Source: Streptomyces cirratus (GTDB taxonomy: Bacteria; Actinomycetota; Actinomycetes; Streptomycetales; Streptomycetaceae). Taken from it: a DNA stretch of 64,000 nt. Below are positions 1-8,876 of the stretch, in pieces (the first letter of the stretch is position 1; the number at the start of each line of letters is the position of its first letter). Under the pieces are notes generated by a model. That model did not search any database. It saw nothing but the letters and a program-made list of their open reading frames with translations, and had not been told where the DNA came from. The position numbers were made by a program, and so were the translations under genes. The stretch covers positions 868,001-932,000 of the forward strand of contig NZ_BMVP01000001.1 of the NCBI RefSeq assembly GCF_014650775.1, read 5' to 3'.

Positions 1-1
1 C

Positions 2-685
2 AGCGTGCTGGGGGCCGTCGAGTCGGGCGAGCTGACCGTGGCTCGGATCGAGGAATCGGTGCTGCGGATCCTCGAACTCAAGGCGCGCCGGGGCCTGTTC
101 GCCGCCCCCTACACCGCGGGGCCCGAACTGGCGGACGTCGTCGGGGTGTCCGGCCACCTGGCGGCCGCGGACGAGATCGCGGCCGGCACGACGACCCTGC
201 TGGCCAACCCCGCCGGGGTACTGCCGCTGGACACGGCTGCCGCGCCCCGGGTGCTGGTGACGGGCGCCGCCCCGCCCTCCCCCAGCGGTACCACCGGGCC
301 CCCTGCGGAGGTACTGGCGCGGGAGCTGACGGCCCTGGGCTGCCGGGCCTCGGCGGTCGCGGCCGAGGGAGCGGTGACGGCGGCGTCCGGCCACGCAGCG
401 GTGGTGGTGTGCACGTACAACGTCCCGGAGGGCGAGAGCCCGCAGCGGAAGCTGGTGGCGGACCTGCTGGCCACCGGGGTGCCGGTGGTGGCGGTCGCGA
501 TCCGCAACCCGTACGACGCCGCCCGGCTGCCGGAGTGCGCCGCGGAACTGGCCACGTACTCCTGGACGGACGTGGAGATGCGGGCGGCGGCCCGGGTGAT
601 CACCGGTGAGCGGCGGCCCGCCGGCCGCCTCCCGGTCCCGGTGCCGGGCCGCTACCCGCTGGGCCACGGGCTGGCGTACGACTGA
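2..685 (+). CDS. Glycoside hydrolase family 3 enzyme, C-terminal part (5' end outside window)
   Basis: The reading frame is open from the first bases and stops at TGA 683-685, so only the last 227 or so residues are present. The stretch GAVESGELTVARIEESVLRIL followed by KARRGLF is typical of the end of the GH3 barrel in beta-N-acetylhexosaminidases and beta-glucosidases. The remainder, with VVVCTYNV, VVAVAIRNPYDAA and a closing VPVPGRYPLGHGLAYD, is like the GH3 C-terminal alpha/beta sandwich. Catalytic residues of the barrel lie upstream and cannot be checked. The family call is from pattern recognition; the substrate (N-acetylglucosaminides is my guess) is inferred. It runs towards the convergent S37 peptidase gene. 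Confidence 0.75.
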   Translation, partial: SVLGAVESGELTVARIEESVLRILELKARRGLFAAPYTAGPELADVVGVSGHLAAADEIAAGTTTLLANPAGVLPLDTAAAPRVLVTGAAPPSPSGTTGPPAEVLARELTALGCRASAVAAEGAVTAASGHAAVVVCTYNVPEGESPQRKLVADLLATGVPVVAVAIRNPYDAARLPECAAELATYSWTDVEMRAAARVITGERRPAGRLPVPVPGRYPLGHGLAYD

Positions 686-704
686 GGCTTCGCCGAGTCG
701 TACG

Positions 705-744
705 CCGGGCCCGCGGCCCTGCTGCTCCGGAGCCACGGGCCCGG
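705..744. terminator. Probable bidirectional terminator between convergent genes
   Basis: CCGGGCCCG (705-713) and CGGGCCCGG (736-744) form a perfect 9-bp stem with a 22-nt loop, placed between the GH3 stop and the stop of the convergent peptidase gene. There is no T-run, which is common in high-GC actinobacteria. Confidence 0.4.
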
Positions 745-747
745 GGG

Positions 748-2202
748 CTACGGACGCAGCTGCGCCTCGCGCGGCAGGTCCTGGCGGTCGAGCTGCGGGT
801 CCGGCTTCGCCAGCGGCGTCGCCCGCCCCGCGTCGGTGAGGGCGGCGGCCGGCGCCACCCCGGCCCACTGGAGGATCCTCGCGGTCGCGAGGTTCCGCTC
901 GCCGTCCTGGAGCTTGGCGACGTTGGCCCCGTGGTTGGCACCCGGGGCGATCATCACGTAGCTGTCCTTCACCCCGTAGCCGAGGTGGAACGGTTCGGCG
1001 CCCCACGGGTCGTTCTGCCCGTACACGAACAGCATCCGCTCGGCGTGGGCCCGCACCCAGGCGTCGACGTCGGCCATGACGCCCGGCTGGAAGGTCATCG
1101 GGATGTCACGCGGCACGAAGTCGCGCGGCGGCTGGTAGCCGTAGCGGGTCAGCCCCTTGAGGTGCGGCTGCTTGATGTCGGGCGAACCGAGCTGGGTTCC
1201 GGCCTGGTAGTAGTACGGCGTGTACGTCTGCAGGCCCTGGTCGGTGTAGGCCGAGAAGCCGGAGATGGTGTCGACGGTGTCCCAGATCTCCTGGTCGGAG
1301 GCGGTCGCCGCGGCCGGGATGCCGGCGCAGTCGGCGAGCAGGCTGTACTGCCAGAAGGCCCACGTGTAGTCCAGCACGACGGCCTCGTACGCCTTGTCGA
1401 GGTCGCCGACGGTGGTGAAGGTCCAGCCGTTCTCGGCGGCGGCGGCCGCGTACTTGGCCTCCAGCGGCTCGCGGCGGACGAGCGCCTCGCGCTGGACGGC
1501 GTTCAGCTTGTCGCGGCACTCCTTGGTGCCGACCTTGGCGAGGAACCGGTCGTAGGCCGAGTCCTCCTTGTTGTTGACGTCGTTCGGCGCGACGTAGGCG
1601 ACGACGCCGTCCATGTCACGCGGGTAGAAGCGCTCGTAGTACGTCGCCGTCATACCGCCCTTGCTGCCGCCCGTGGCGATCCAGTTCTTGCTGTAGATCT
1701 TCTTGAGGGCGGTGAAGAGGCGGTGCTGGTCGCTGGCGGCCTGCCAGATGTCCAGGTCCGACCAGTTGGCGGGGTCGGGCCGGGAGGGTGTGAAGAATCG
1801 ATACTCCAAGGACACCTGGTTGCCGTCGACGATGGCCGTCGGCTCGCTGCGGCGCGGGCTGGTGTTGACGTTGTAGCCGGAGGTGTAGAAGACCGTGGGC
1901 CGGGAGGTGTCCTTGTGCAGCAGGGTCAGGCGCTGCTTGAAGGTCCCCTTGGAGGGCTGACGGTGGTCGATCGGCTGCTCGTAGGCGAGCACGAAGAAGC
2001 GGTATCCCGGGTACGGCTTCTCCTCGATCAGGCTCATCCCCGGGATGCCGAGGATCTGGTCCTTGATGTCCGCGGCGGCGGCCGGCCGTGCGGCGGTGGC
2101 CGCTTGTTCCGTGGCGTCGGCCGCTTGTGCGGTGGCGCCGGCCGCACCCGTGGTGCCGATGAGCACCACGAGCGACAGCAGCCATCCGAGCGTCTTGCGC
2201 AT
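748..2202 (-). CDS. Secreted S37-family (PS-10 type) prolyl tripeptidyl aminopeptidase
   Basis: Secreted serine peptidase expected to release short peptides from the N-termini of extracellular proteins. The 484-aa product starts MRKTLGW with a hydrophobic signal segment (about residues 5-29) ending in alanine-rich sequence. The nucleophile motif GGSKGGM puts the catalytic Ser near residue 180, and VAYVAPND plus the C-terminal PGANHG (likely catalytic His) fit family S37, known from Streptomyces PS-10 peptidase. I chose ATG 2202 because GGGGAGGG lies just upstream; a GTG at 2223 in the same frame has no such site. It is monocistronic and convergent with the GH3 gene. Confidence 0.85.
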   Translation of the reverse strand: MRKTLGWLLSLVVLIGTTGAAGATAQAADATEQAATAARPAAAADIKDQILGIPGMSLIEEKPYPGYRFFVLAYEQPIDHRQPSKGTFKQRLTLLHKDTSRPTVFYTSGYNVNTSPRRSEPTAIVDGNQVSLEYRFFTPSRPDPANWSDLDIWQAASDQHRLFTALKKIYSKNWIATGGSKGGMTATYYERFYPRDMDGVVAYVAPNDVNNKEDSAYDRFLAKVGTKECRDKLNAVQREALVRREPLEAKYAAAAAENGWTFTTVGDLDKAYEAVVLDYTWAFWQYSLLADCAGIPAAATASDQEIWDTVDTISGFSAYTDQGLQTYTPYYYQAGTQLGSPDIKQPHLKGLTRYGYQPPRDFVPRDIPMTFQPGVMADVDAWVRAHAERMLFVYGQNDPWGAEPFHLGYGVKDSYVMIAPGANHGANVAKLQDGERNLATARILQWAGVAPAAALTDAGRATPLAKPDPQLDRQDLPREAQLRP

Positions 2203-2292
2203 TCGCCCTCCCCTTGCGTTCACTTCGGTCGCCGTGAACCTAGCGGGGCCAACGCGCCTCTGAACAGACCAAGTTGGGCCGCGGGGAAGTCG

Positions 2293-2751
2293 TCAGCACA
2301 GGATCCAGCCGGAATCGGCCGATCCGGCCGCTACGTTCCCCCTTACATACACGCACCGGCTGATCGCGCCGACGGTGACCGGGCCCGCGTAACGGGTGAA
2401 GCGCCCCGCATCGGCGACGGGGACACCGCCACGCGGCTGAACGCTCACCGCCATCCGGCGGCGCTCGCCCGGGCGTGAGGCGACGGTCACGGCGCAGACC
2501 CGGGCGCGGCTCTTGTACACGCGCAGCTCGCCCTCGCCCGCCGGGAACGGCACCGCCTTGGCCAGCCGGCCCGTACAGCGGTCGCCGCCTGCGGTGGCGG
2601 CCCGCGCCGGGGGCGCGGTGAGCAGTGCGCCGCCGACGAGCCACAGCGCCGCCGCGAACGCCCCCAGGCCGAGCGCCCGCGCCCGGCCGGGCCCCTCCCG
2701 GTGCGGCTTCGGCCCCCGCCCGCGCACCCGCTTCCACCCCTGCGTCGGCAT
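2293..2751 (-). CDS. Small secreted protein of unknown function
   Basis: A 152-aa product beginning MPTQGWKR. A basic N-terminus (KRVRGRGPK...) leads into a hydrophobic stretch (LGAFAAALWLVGGALLTA) ending APPARAATAGG, which looks like a Sec signal peptide with cleavage after an Ala-x-Ala. The mature part of about 105 residues has three cysteines, one near its start (DRCTG), one in the middle (ARVCAV) and one as the last residue (GWILC). No family is recognised. The frame could be extended upstream, but the extension is arginine-rich and looks like non-coding high-GC sequence, so I start at ATG 2751. Confidence 0.6.
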   Translation of the reverse strand: MPTQGWKRVRGRGPKPHREGPGRARALGLGAFAAALWLVGGALLTAPPARAATAGGDRCTGRLAKAVPFPAGEGELRVYKSRARVCAVTVASRPGERRRMAVSVQPRGGVPVADAGRFTRYAGPVTVGAISRCVYVRGNVAAGSADSGWILC

Positions 2752-2882
2752 CCCGGCCCTTCGCTCGTTCGTACGCGGCACGTACGCCCGTACGACGCCC
2801 CTGCCTCCCCGAAGGTTGCACCGGGCGGCCGGGATCCGGCCGGCGGCCTCGGGCCGACTCCGGCCGGCCCGCACGCGTCGGC

Positions 2883-5800
2883 TCAGGCGGCGGCCCGCTC
2901 GTCCTCTCCCGCGAAGGTCCGCCACAGCTCGGCGTACCGGCCGCCGCGCGCCAGCAGTTCGGCGTGCGTACCGTCTTCCACGACCACGCCGCGGTCGAGG
3001 ACCACCACCCGGTCGGCGCGGGCGGCGGTCGTCAGGCGGTGGGCGACGACGAGGGTGGTGCGCTTGCCCGCGAGCCGGTCGGTGGCCAGGTTGACCTGCG
3101 CCTCGGTGGCCAGGTCGAGGGCGGCCGTCGCCTCGTCCAGCAGCAGGACGTCCGGGTCCACGAGTTCGGCGCGGGCCAGCGCGATCAGCTGGCGCTGGCC
3201 CGCCGAGAGGTTGCGTCCCCGCTCGGCGACGGTGTGCAGGTAGCCGCCGTCGAGGGTGGCGACCATGTCGTGGGCGCCGACCGCGCGGGCGGCGGCCTCC
3301 ACTTCGGCGTCGCTCGCCTCGGGCCGCCCGTAGGCGATGGCGTCACGGACCGTCCCCGGGAAGAGGTAGGCCTCCTGGGGGACGACGCCCAGCCTGTGGC
3401 GGTAGGCCGTCAGGTCCAGCTCCCGCAGGTCCGCGCCGTCGGCGGTGACCCGGCCGGAGGTGGGGTCGTAGAACCGGGCCACCAGCTTGACCAGCGTGGA
3501 CTTTCCGGCGCCGGTCTCACCGACGAACGCGACGGTCTGTCCGGCCGGTATCCGCAGGCTTATTCCGGCCAGGGCCTCGCCCTTCTCGCCGCGCTCCTCG
3601 GCCGTGCCGTAGGCGAAGCGCACGTCCTCGAAGGCGACCTCGCCGCGCAGCTCCGCCACCGGTCGCGGATCGGCGGGCCGGGGGGTGGTGGTCGGCTCGC
3701 GCAGCAGGTCCTGGATCCGGCCGAGGGAGACGGTCGCCTGCTGGTACCCGTCGAAGACCTGGGAGAGCTGCTGGACGGGCGCGAAGAACAGGTCGATGTA
3801 GAGCAGGTACGCGACGAGCGCGCCCGTGGTGAGCGTCATGGCTTCCACCCGGCCCGCGCCGACGATCAGCACGGCGGCCGCGGCGCCCGAGGACAGCAGC
3901 TGTACGAAGGGGAAGTAGACGGATATCAGCCACTGGCCGCGGACCCGGGCCTGGCGGTAGGAGTCGCTGCGCCCGGCGAAGCGGACGGCGCCGTCGCCCT
4001 CGCGGCGGAAGGCCTGGACGATGCGCAGCCCGGCCACGGACTCCTGGAGGTCGGCGTTGACGCCGCTGACCCGGTCGCGGGCGAGTTCGTACGCGGCGAC
4101 GGACTTGCGGCGGAAGACGATGGTGCCGACGACCAGCAGGGGCAGGGTGGCGAAGACGATCAGCGCCAGTTCCACGTCCAGGACGAGCAGGGCGATCAGG
4201 ATGCCGAAGAAGGTGAAGACGGAGACGACGGCGGTGACCAGACCGGTCTGGAGGAAGCTGGAGAGCGCGTCCACGTCGGTGGTCATCCGGGTCATGATCT
4301 TGCCGGTGAGTTCGCGCTCGTAGTAGTCGAGCCCGAGGCGCTGGAGCTGGGCGAAGATCTTGACGCGCAGCGCGTACAGCACGCGCTCACCGGTCCTGCC
4401 GGTCATCCGGGTCTCGGCGAACTGCGCGGCCCACTGCCCGATGACGACGGCCAGGGCCAGCCCCGCGGCCACCCAGACCGCTCCGAGCGCGGCCTGTTCG
4501 ACGCCCTTGTCGATGCCGTGCCGGATCAGGATCGGCAGCAGCAGCCCGGAGCCCGCGTCGACGGCGACGAGGCCGAGACTGATGGCGAGCGGTGCCCAGA
4601 ACCCGCGGAGCAGCCGGCGCAGGCCGTAGCTGTCCTCGGCGGCCGCGGCCCGGTCCTCGTCGACGTTGGGCAGGTCGTCGGCGGGCGGCAGCGCGGCGAC
4701 CTGTGCGAGCAGCTCCGGGGTGGCGGGGCTGCCGGCGACGTTCGCGGGGTTGTCCTCCGCTTCGTCCTGGCGGCGCCAGAGCTCGGGGGTGATCCCGCCG
4801 GAGACGCGGCGCTTGGCATTGACCGGCTCCGAGTCGATCTCCGCCTCGATCTCGATGTCCCGTTCGAGGTCGCGCTCGAACTCGGCCATCGCGGCGGCCT
4901 CGGGGACGCGCGGCGAGGCGGCGCCGAGGGCTTCGGGGTCGGTCAGCAGCCTGCGGTAGAGGGGCGAACGGCGTTCGAGCTCTTCGTGGGTGCCGATGTC
5001 GCTGAGCCGCCCGTGGTCGAGTACGGCGATCCGGTCGGCCAGCGCGAGGGTGGAGCGGCGGTGCGCGATGAGGAGGGTGGTGCGACCGGCCATGACGGCG
5101 CGCAGGGCCTCGTGGATCTCGTGCTCGACGCGCGCGTCGACGGCGGAGGTGGCGTCGTCCAACAGGAGCAGCCGGGGGTCGGTGAGGAGGGCGCGGGCGA
5201 GCGCGATGCGCTGGCGCTGGCCGCCGGACAGGGTCAGGCCCTGCTCGCCGACCGTGGTGTCGTAGCCGGCGGGCAGGGCCTCGATGAACCCCTCGGCCTG
5301 GGCGGCGCGGGCGGCGGCCCGTATCTGCTCCTCGTCGGCCCCGGGGTGTCCGTAGGCGATGTTGGCGCGGATCGAGTCGGAGAAGAGGAACGAGTCCTCG
5401 GGCACCAGGCCGATCGCGCCGCGCAGGGAGGCGTACGTCAGCTCGCGCACGTCGTGCCCGCCGACGCGGACGGCGCCCCGGTCCGCGTCGTAGAAGCGGG
5501 GCAAGAGCAGCGAGACGGTGGACTTGCCGCTGCCGGAGGAGCCGACGAGGGCGACGGTCTCGCCCTCCTCGATCCGCAGCGAGAACCCGTCGAGGACGGG
5601 CCGCTCGGGGTCGTAGCCGAAGCGGACGTCCTCGAACTCGACGGTGGCGGGCGCGTCGGCGGGCAGTTCCGTCGTGCCCTCCGCGATCACCGGCTCGGTG
5701 TCGATCAGCTCGAAGACGCGCTCGACGCCGGCGCGGGCCTGCTGTCCGACGGTGAGCACCATGGCGAGCATGCGGACGGGGCCGACGAGCTGGGCGAGGT

Positions 5801-6668
5801 AGGTCGAGAAGGCGACGAAGGTGCCGAGGGTGACCTGGCCGCGGGTGGCCATCCAGCCGCCGAGGGCCAGCATCGCGACCTGTCCGAGCGCGGGCACGGC
5901 CTGGAGGGCGGGGGTGTACTTCGAGTTGAGCCGGATGGCCCGCATCCGCCCCCCGAACAGGCGGCGGCCGGCTTCGCGGAGCTTGCCGGTCTCCTGCTCC
6001 TCCTGCCCGAAGCCCTTCACGACGCGGACGCCGGTCACGGCCCCGTCGACGACGCCCGCGACGGCGGCGGCCTGGCTCTGCGCGTACCAGGTGGCGGGGA
6101 ACAGCTTCTTGCGGCTGCGCTTGGCGATGTACCAGAGCGCGGGGGCCATGAGGAGGGCGACGAGGGTCAGCAGCGGGGACAGCGCCAGCATGATGCCGAG
6201 GGATATCCCGAAGAGCAGGAAGTTCCCGATGGTCATCGGGAGCATGAAGAGCAGGCCCTGGATCAGCTGGAGGTCGCTGGTGGCCCGGCCGACGACCTGG
6301 CCGGTGGACAGCTCGTCCTGGCGGCGGCCGTCGAGGCGGGTGATGGTGGCGTACATCTCGGTGCGCAGGTCGTGCTGGACGTCGAGGGCGAGGCGCCCGC
6401 CGTAGTACCTGCGTATGTAGGTGAGCACGTACACCAGGAGGGCGGCACCGATGAGCATGGCGGCCCAGGGGCCCATGGGCTTGCTCTTGTCACCGATGAC
6501 GTCGTCGATGATGGTGCGGGTGACGAGCGGGACGAGCGCCATGACGGCCATGCCGGCCAGCGAGGACCCGAGCGCGAGCAGCACGTTCGCCTTGTACCGC
6601 CAGGTGTACGCGGCCAGCCGCCTGCCCCAGCCCTGTTCTGAGCCTGCTTCCGTCTCCGCCGCCGCCAC
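2883..6668 (-). CDS. Single-chain fused ABC exporter (TMD-NBD-TMD-NBD)
   Basis: A 1261-aa protein with both halves of a type IV (ABCB-like) exporter in one chain. Half 1 has membrane segments between residues 25-310 and an ATPase domain with Walker A GSSGSGKST (376), signature LSGGQ (480) and Walker B LLLLDD (500-505). Half 2 has membrane segments at 690-965, Walker A GETGAGKST (1050), signature LSAGQ (1154) and Walker B VLLLDE (1174-1179). In half 1 the catalytic Glu is Asp505 and the Q-loop Gln is Glu424; half 2 keeps both but has LSAGQ. So one composite ATP site is canonical and one degenerate. A charged linker of about 100 residues (580-680) joins the halves. The GTG at 6668 has GGGGAGG six bases upstream; an ATG at 6731 is weaker. 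Substrate unknown. Confidence 0.9.
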   Translation of the reverse strand: MAAAETEAGSEQGWGRRLAAYTWRYKANVLLALGSSLAGMAVMALVPLVTRTIIDDVIGDKSKPMGPWAAMLIGAALLVYVLTYIRRYYGGRLALDVQHDLRTEMYATITRLDGRRQDELSTGQVVGRATSDLQLIQGLLFMLPMTIGNFLLFGISLGIMLALSPLLTLVALLMAPALWYIAKRSRKKLFPATWYAQSQAAAVAGVVDGAVTGVRVVKGFGQEEQETGKLREAGRRLFGGRMRAIRLNSKYTPALQAVPALGQVAMLALGGWMATRGQVTLGTFVAFSTYLAQLVGPVRMLAMVLTVGQQARAGVERVFELIDTEPVIAEGTTELPADAPATVEFEDVRFGYDPERPVLDGFSLRIEEGETVALVGSSGSGKSTVSLLLPRFYDADRGAVRVGGHDVRELTYASLRGAIGLVPEDSFLFSDSIRANIAYGHPGADEEQIRAAARAAQAEGFIEALPAGYDTTVGEQGLTLSGGQRQRIALARALLTDPRLLLLDDATSAVDARVEHEIHEALRAVMAGRTTLLIAHRRSTLALADRIAVLDHGRLSDIGTHEELERRSPLYRRLLTDPEALGAASPRVPEAAAMAEFERDLERDIEIEAEIDSEPVNAKRRVSGGITPELWRRQDEAEDNPANVAGSPATPELLAQVAALPPADDLPNVDEDRAAAAEDSYGLRRLLRGFWAPLAISLGLVAVDAGSGLLLPILIRHGIDKGVEQAALGAVWVAAGLALAVVIGQWAAQFAETRMTGRTGERVLYALRVKIFAQLQRLGLDYYERELTGKIMTRMTTDVDALSSFLQTGLVTAVVSVFTFFGILIALLVLDVELALIVFATLPLLVVGTIVFRRKSVAAYELARDRVSGVNADLQESVAGLRIVQAFRREGDGAVRFAGRSDSYRQARVRGQWLISVYFPFVQLLSSGAAAAVLIVGAGRVEAMTLTTGALVAYLLYIDLFFAPVQQLSQVFDGYQQATVSLGRIQDLLREPTTTPRPADPRPVAELRGEVAFEDVRFAYGTAEERGEKGEALAGISLRIPAGQTVAFVGETGAGKSTLVKLVARFYDPTSGRVTADGADLRELDLTAYRHRLGVVPQEAYLFPGTVRDAIAYGRPEASDAEVEAAARAVGAHDMVATLDGGYLHTVAERGRNLSAGQRQLIALARAELVDPDVLLLDEATAALDLATEAQVNLATDRLAGKRTTLVVAHRLTTAARADRVVVLDRGVVVEDGTHAELLARGGRYAELWRTFAGEDERAAA

Positions 6669-6801
6669 GTCGAGCCTCCCCGTCGATCCTGTCCTGCCGG
6701 AAGCGGCAACGCCCCGACCGGCGGATTTCATCCCGCTGCAACAATCGAACAGGGCTCCGCGCGGGGGCGCCGGGCGGCGTGGGCCGTTGGGGGGACCGCG
6801 T

Positions 6802-7845
6802 CTAGGCGGGGGCGGGGTTCGCGGTCGAGGGCCGGGACCAGGGCGCGTCGACGCCGTCGGACTGCGGCCGGAGCCCTAGTTCGCGGAGCTGGTTGACCGC
6901 CATCATGGCCGCGAAGAGGGCGTTCGGGTTGGCGCCGGTGACGCCCAGTTCGGCGAAGGCGTCCGCGTAACGGGTGGTGAACTCGCCGGGCCGGACCTGC
7001 GGGCTGTCCCCGGTCAGGCGCAGGGCCGCCCGCTGGAGGGCGGTGGCCTGCTCCAGCAGGCCGTCCAGGTGGGACACCGCCTCGGCGCCGCCGCGTACGG
7101 CGAAGGTATGGCCGTCGGTGAGGAGTGCGGCTTCCGACTGCTCGAAGAGGAGGGCGACGGAACCGAGCGCGCTCTGGATCTTGAGCTGGTCGGCGTCGGC
7201 CATCGCGCCGCAGGCTCCGTTGCCCTCGTCGGAGAGGTGGAGGACGCCGTTGTCCCTCAGGTGCACGATGACGTGCCCGGCGGTGTGGCCCTCGCTGCGC
7301 AGCACGCGGACCGCGCCGTCGGCGAAGGTCCAGCCGGTGAACCGCACCGGCCCGATCCGGATCCGCTCCGGCGGACGTTCCTCGTAGGTCCGGGTCGTGG
7401 CGCCGAAGGGGCGCATGGGCCGGAAGAGTGACACCACCCGGGCCGCCAGCGCGGGCGCGGGCAGCGGCGCCATGGCGGCGATGCGCTCGAAGGACCGCGT
7501 CCAGTACGACACGGGGTCCCGCATTTGGTCGAGGTCCCGGGCGGGGACGTAGTGCTCGGCCGGCACGTCCAGCTCGTCGGCCAGGTCGTTGTTGGCGACG
7601 TGGTCGACATGACCGTGCGTGGTCAGCACCAGCGCCCTCGACCAGCGCCCGACCCGGTCCGCCGCCTCGCGCAGTGCGGCGCGGAAGGCGGGCGTGACAC
7701 CGGTGTCGACGATGACCAGGGTGTCGCCGGCCCGGTGGACGAGGGCGTTGGCGACGTCGGGCTGATCGTGTTCGAGATCCAGTTCCTGTCCGAGGACCAG
7801 GACGGTCCGCTCGTCGATCTCGATCAGGTCACCGAGCGCGGTCAT
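6802..7845 (-). CDS. Metallo-beta-lactamase-fold hydrolase
   Basis: A 347-aa protein with the metal-binding motif THGHVDH (H77, H79, D81, H82), a downstream SEGHTAGHVIVHL block carrying further metal ligands, and HLSDEGNG near residue 216, all hallmarks of the MBL fold. Glyoxalase II-like hydrolases, lactonases and alkylsulfatase-like enzymes share this architecture, so the substrate is open. The start ATG 7845 has GGAGGG at a good distance; the frame extends much further upstream but that part is the antisense shadow of the GntR gene. It lies downstream of, and codirectional with, the GntR regulator with a 112-bp gap. Confidence 0.8.
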   Translation of the reverse strand: MTALGDLIEIDERTVLVLGQELDLEHDQPDVANALVHRAGDTLVIVDTGVTPAFRAALREAADRVGRWSRALVLTTHGHVDHVANNDLADELDVPAEHYVPARDLDQMRDPVSYWTRSFERIAAMAPLPAPALAARVVSLFRPMRPFGATTRTYEERPPERIRIGPVRFTGWTFADGAVRVLRSEGHTAGHVIVHLRDNGVLHLSDEGNGACGAMADADQLKIQSALGSVALLFEQSEAALLTDGHTFAVRGGAEAVSHLDGLLEQATALQRAALRLTGDSPQVRPGEFTTRYADAFAELGVTGANPNALFAAMMAVNQLRELGLRPQSDGVDAPWSRPSTANPAPA

Positions 7846-7957
7846 CGGCCCTCCCGCGGTCTCGTCGGGTCCTACCGCCGAGCGTACGCCGCCCGGAGCA
7901 TCCCGACCGGCCGGCGGCCGGGGGCCTGCCCGCCGCGGCGCAGCCGGCCGGATACCG

Positions 7958-8719
7958 CTACGGCGCGTCGAACTCGTACTCCAGGACGTAGGCGGAGGCG
8001 TCGAGGACCATCTCGTTGACCTCCACGACCCGCCCGTCGGCGGCGAAGGCGGTACGGCAGACCAGTACGACGGGGGTTCCGGCCCCGAGACCGAGCCGCG
8101 CGGCCTCATCCGGGCTCGGCATCCGTGAGCGGACCTCCTCGCGGAACCGGGTGGGGCCGACGCCGAGCTCGGCGAGCCGGGCGTAGATCCCGCCCGGGCC
8201 GGTGTCGGGCTCGGTGACGGGGGTGCCGGCGACGAGGTCGGCATCCAGGTACGAGGTCGCGAGCATGACGGCCTTCCCGTCGAGCAGGAACCTCCGCCGA
8301 CGCACGCATGCCGCCGTGCCTTCCGTGAGCCCGAGCACCCCGGCGACGGCCTCGGGCGCCGCCTCTTCGGTGACGCCGAGCAGCTCGACCTCCGGTTCGC
8401 GGTCCTCGGTGTCGGCCGCCCAGATCGACCGACCCCCACCCCACACGTCGGTGCCCAGCCGCTGGATGCCGCGTCGCCGGATGAGCCGGAACTCCCGGAC
8501 GAAGACGCCCGCGCCCTTCCGCGCTTCGATCAGGCCCTCGGACCGGAGCACGCCGAGCGCTTGCCGCGCGGTCATCCGCGCGACTCCGTAAGTGACCATC
8601 AGGTCGTTCTCGCCGGGCAGCCGGTCCCCCGGACCGTATTCGCCGGACTCGATGGCCGCCTTCAGCGCGGCAGCGATGTGCTGGTATTTGGGCTGCCGTA
8701 CAGCGCCGTCTCTCGGCAT
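7958..8719 (-). CDS. GntR-family (HutC type) transcriptional regulator
   Basis: A 253-aa regulator. Residues about 11-74 (KYQHIAAALKAAIESGEYGPGDRLP, then LMVTYGVARMTARQALGVLRSEGLI) form a classic GntR winged helix; about 95-245 resembles a UTRA ligand-binding domain as in HutC/FarR proteins. ATG 8719 follows GGGAGGA at ideal spacing; an upstream ATG at 8737 overlaps the candidate operator and is less likely. The gene is divergent from the ATP-binding protein at 8877. The shared 157-bp gap holds three copies of ATCTCTAG, two within palindromes, which I infer are sites for this protein. Confidence 0.88.
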   Translation of the reverse strand: MPRDGAVRQPKYQHIAAALKAAIESGEYGPGDRLPGENDLMVTYGVARMTARQALGVLRSEGLIEARKGAGVFVREFRLIRRRGIQRLGTDVWGGGRSIWAADTEDREPEVELLGVTEEAAPEAVAGVLGLTEGTAACVRRRRFLLDGKAVMLATSYLDADLVAGTPVTEPDTGPGGIYARLAELGVGPTRFREEVRSRMPSPDEAARLGLGAGTPVVLVCRTAFAADGRVVEVNEMVLDASAYVLEYEFDAP

Positions 8720-8735
8720 GCGGTCCTCCCTGATC

Positions 8736-8868
8736 ATCTCTAGTCATCCTAGGCATGCCCTCGCACGGCGGAGACAGCACGTTGGTCCGACAGGCCGCCT
8801 GAACACATCTCTAGAGATCCGCTTGACGGCAGACTCGCCGGAGCGCTTCACTGGTCATCTCTAGAGAG
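8736..8868. promoter_or_regulatory. Three ATCTCTAG sites, probable GntR operators
   Basis: ATCTCTAG occurs at 8736-8743, within the perfect 12-bp palindrome ATCTCTAGAGAT at 8807-8818, and within TCTCTAGAGA at 8858-8867. A TTGACG (8823-8828) sits between the second and third copies and could be a -35 element for the rightward gene. The third copy lies directly before the start codon at 8877. Auto- and cross-regulation by the divergent GntR protein is inferred from position and symmetry. Confidence 0.65.
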
Positions 8869-8876
8869 GTGGTGCC

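Noticed and set aside
2625..6641. A 1338-codon open frame on the plus strand antisense to the ABC exporter
   Set aside because: Composition is a mirror of the exporter coding bias (Gly/Glu/Val-rich, no motifs). The minus-strand exporter has full ABC signatures.
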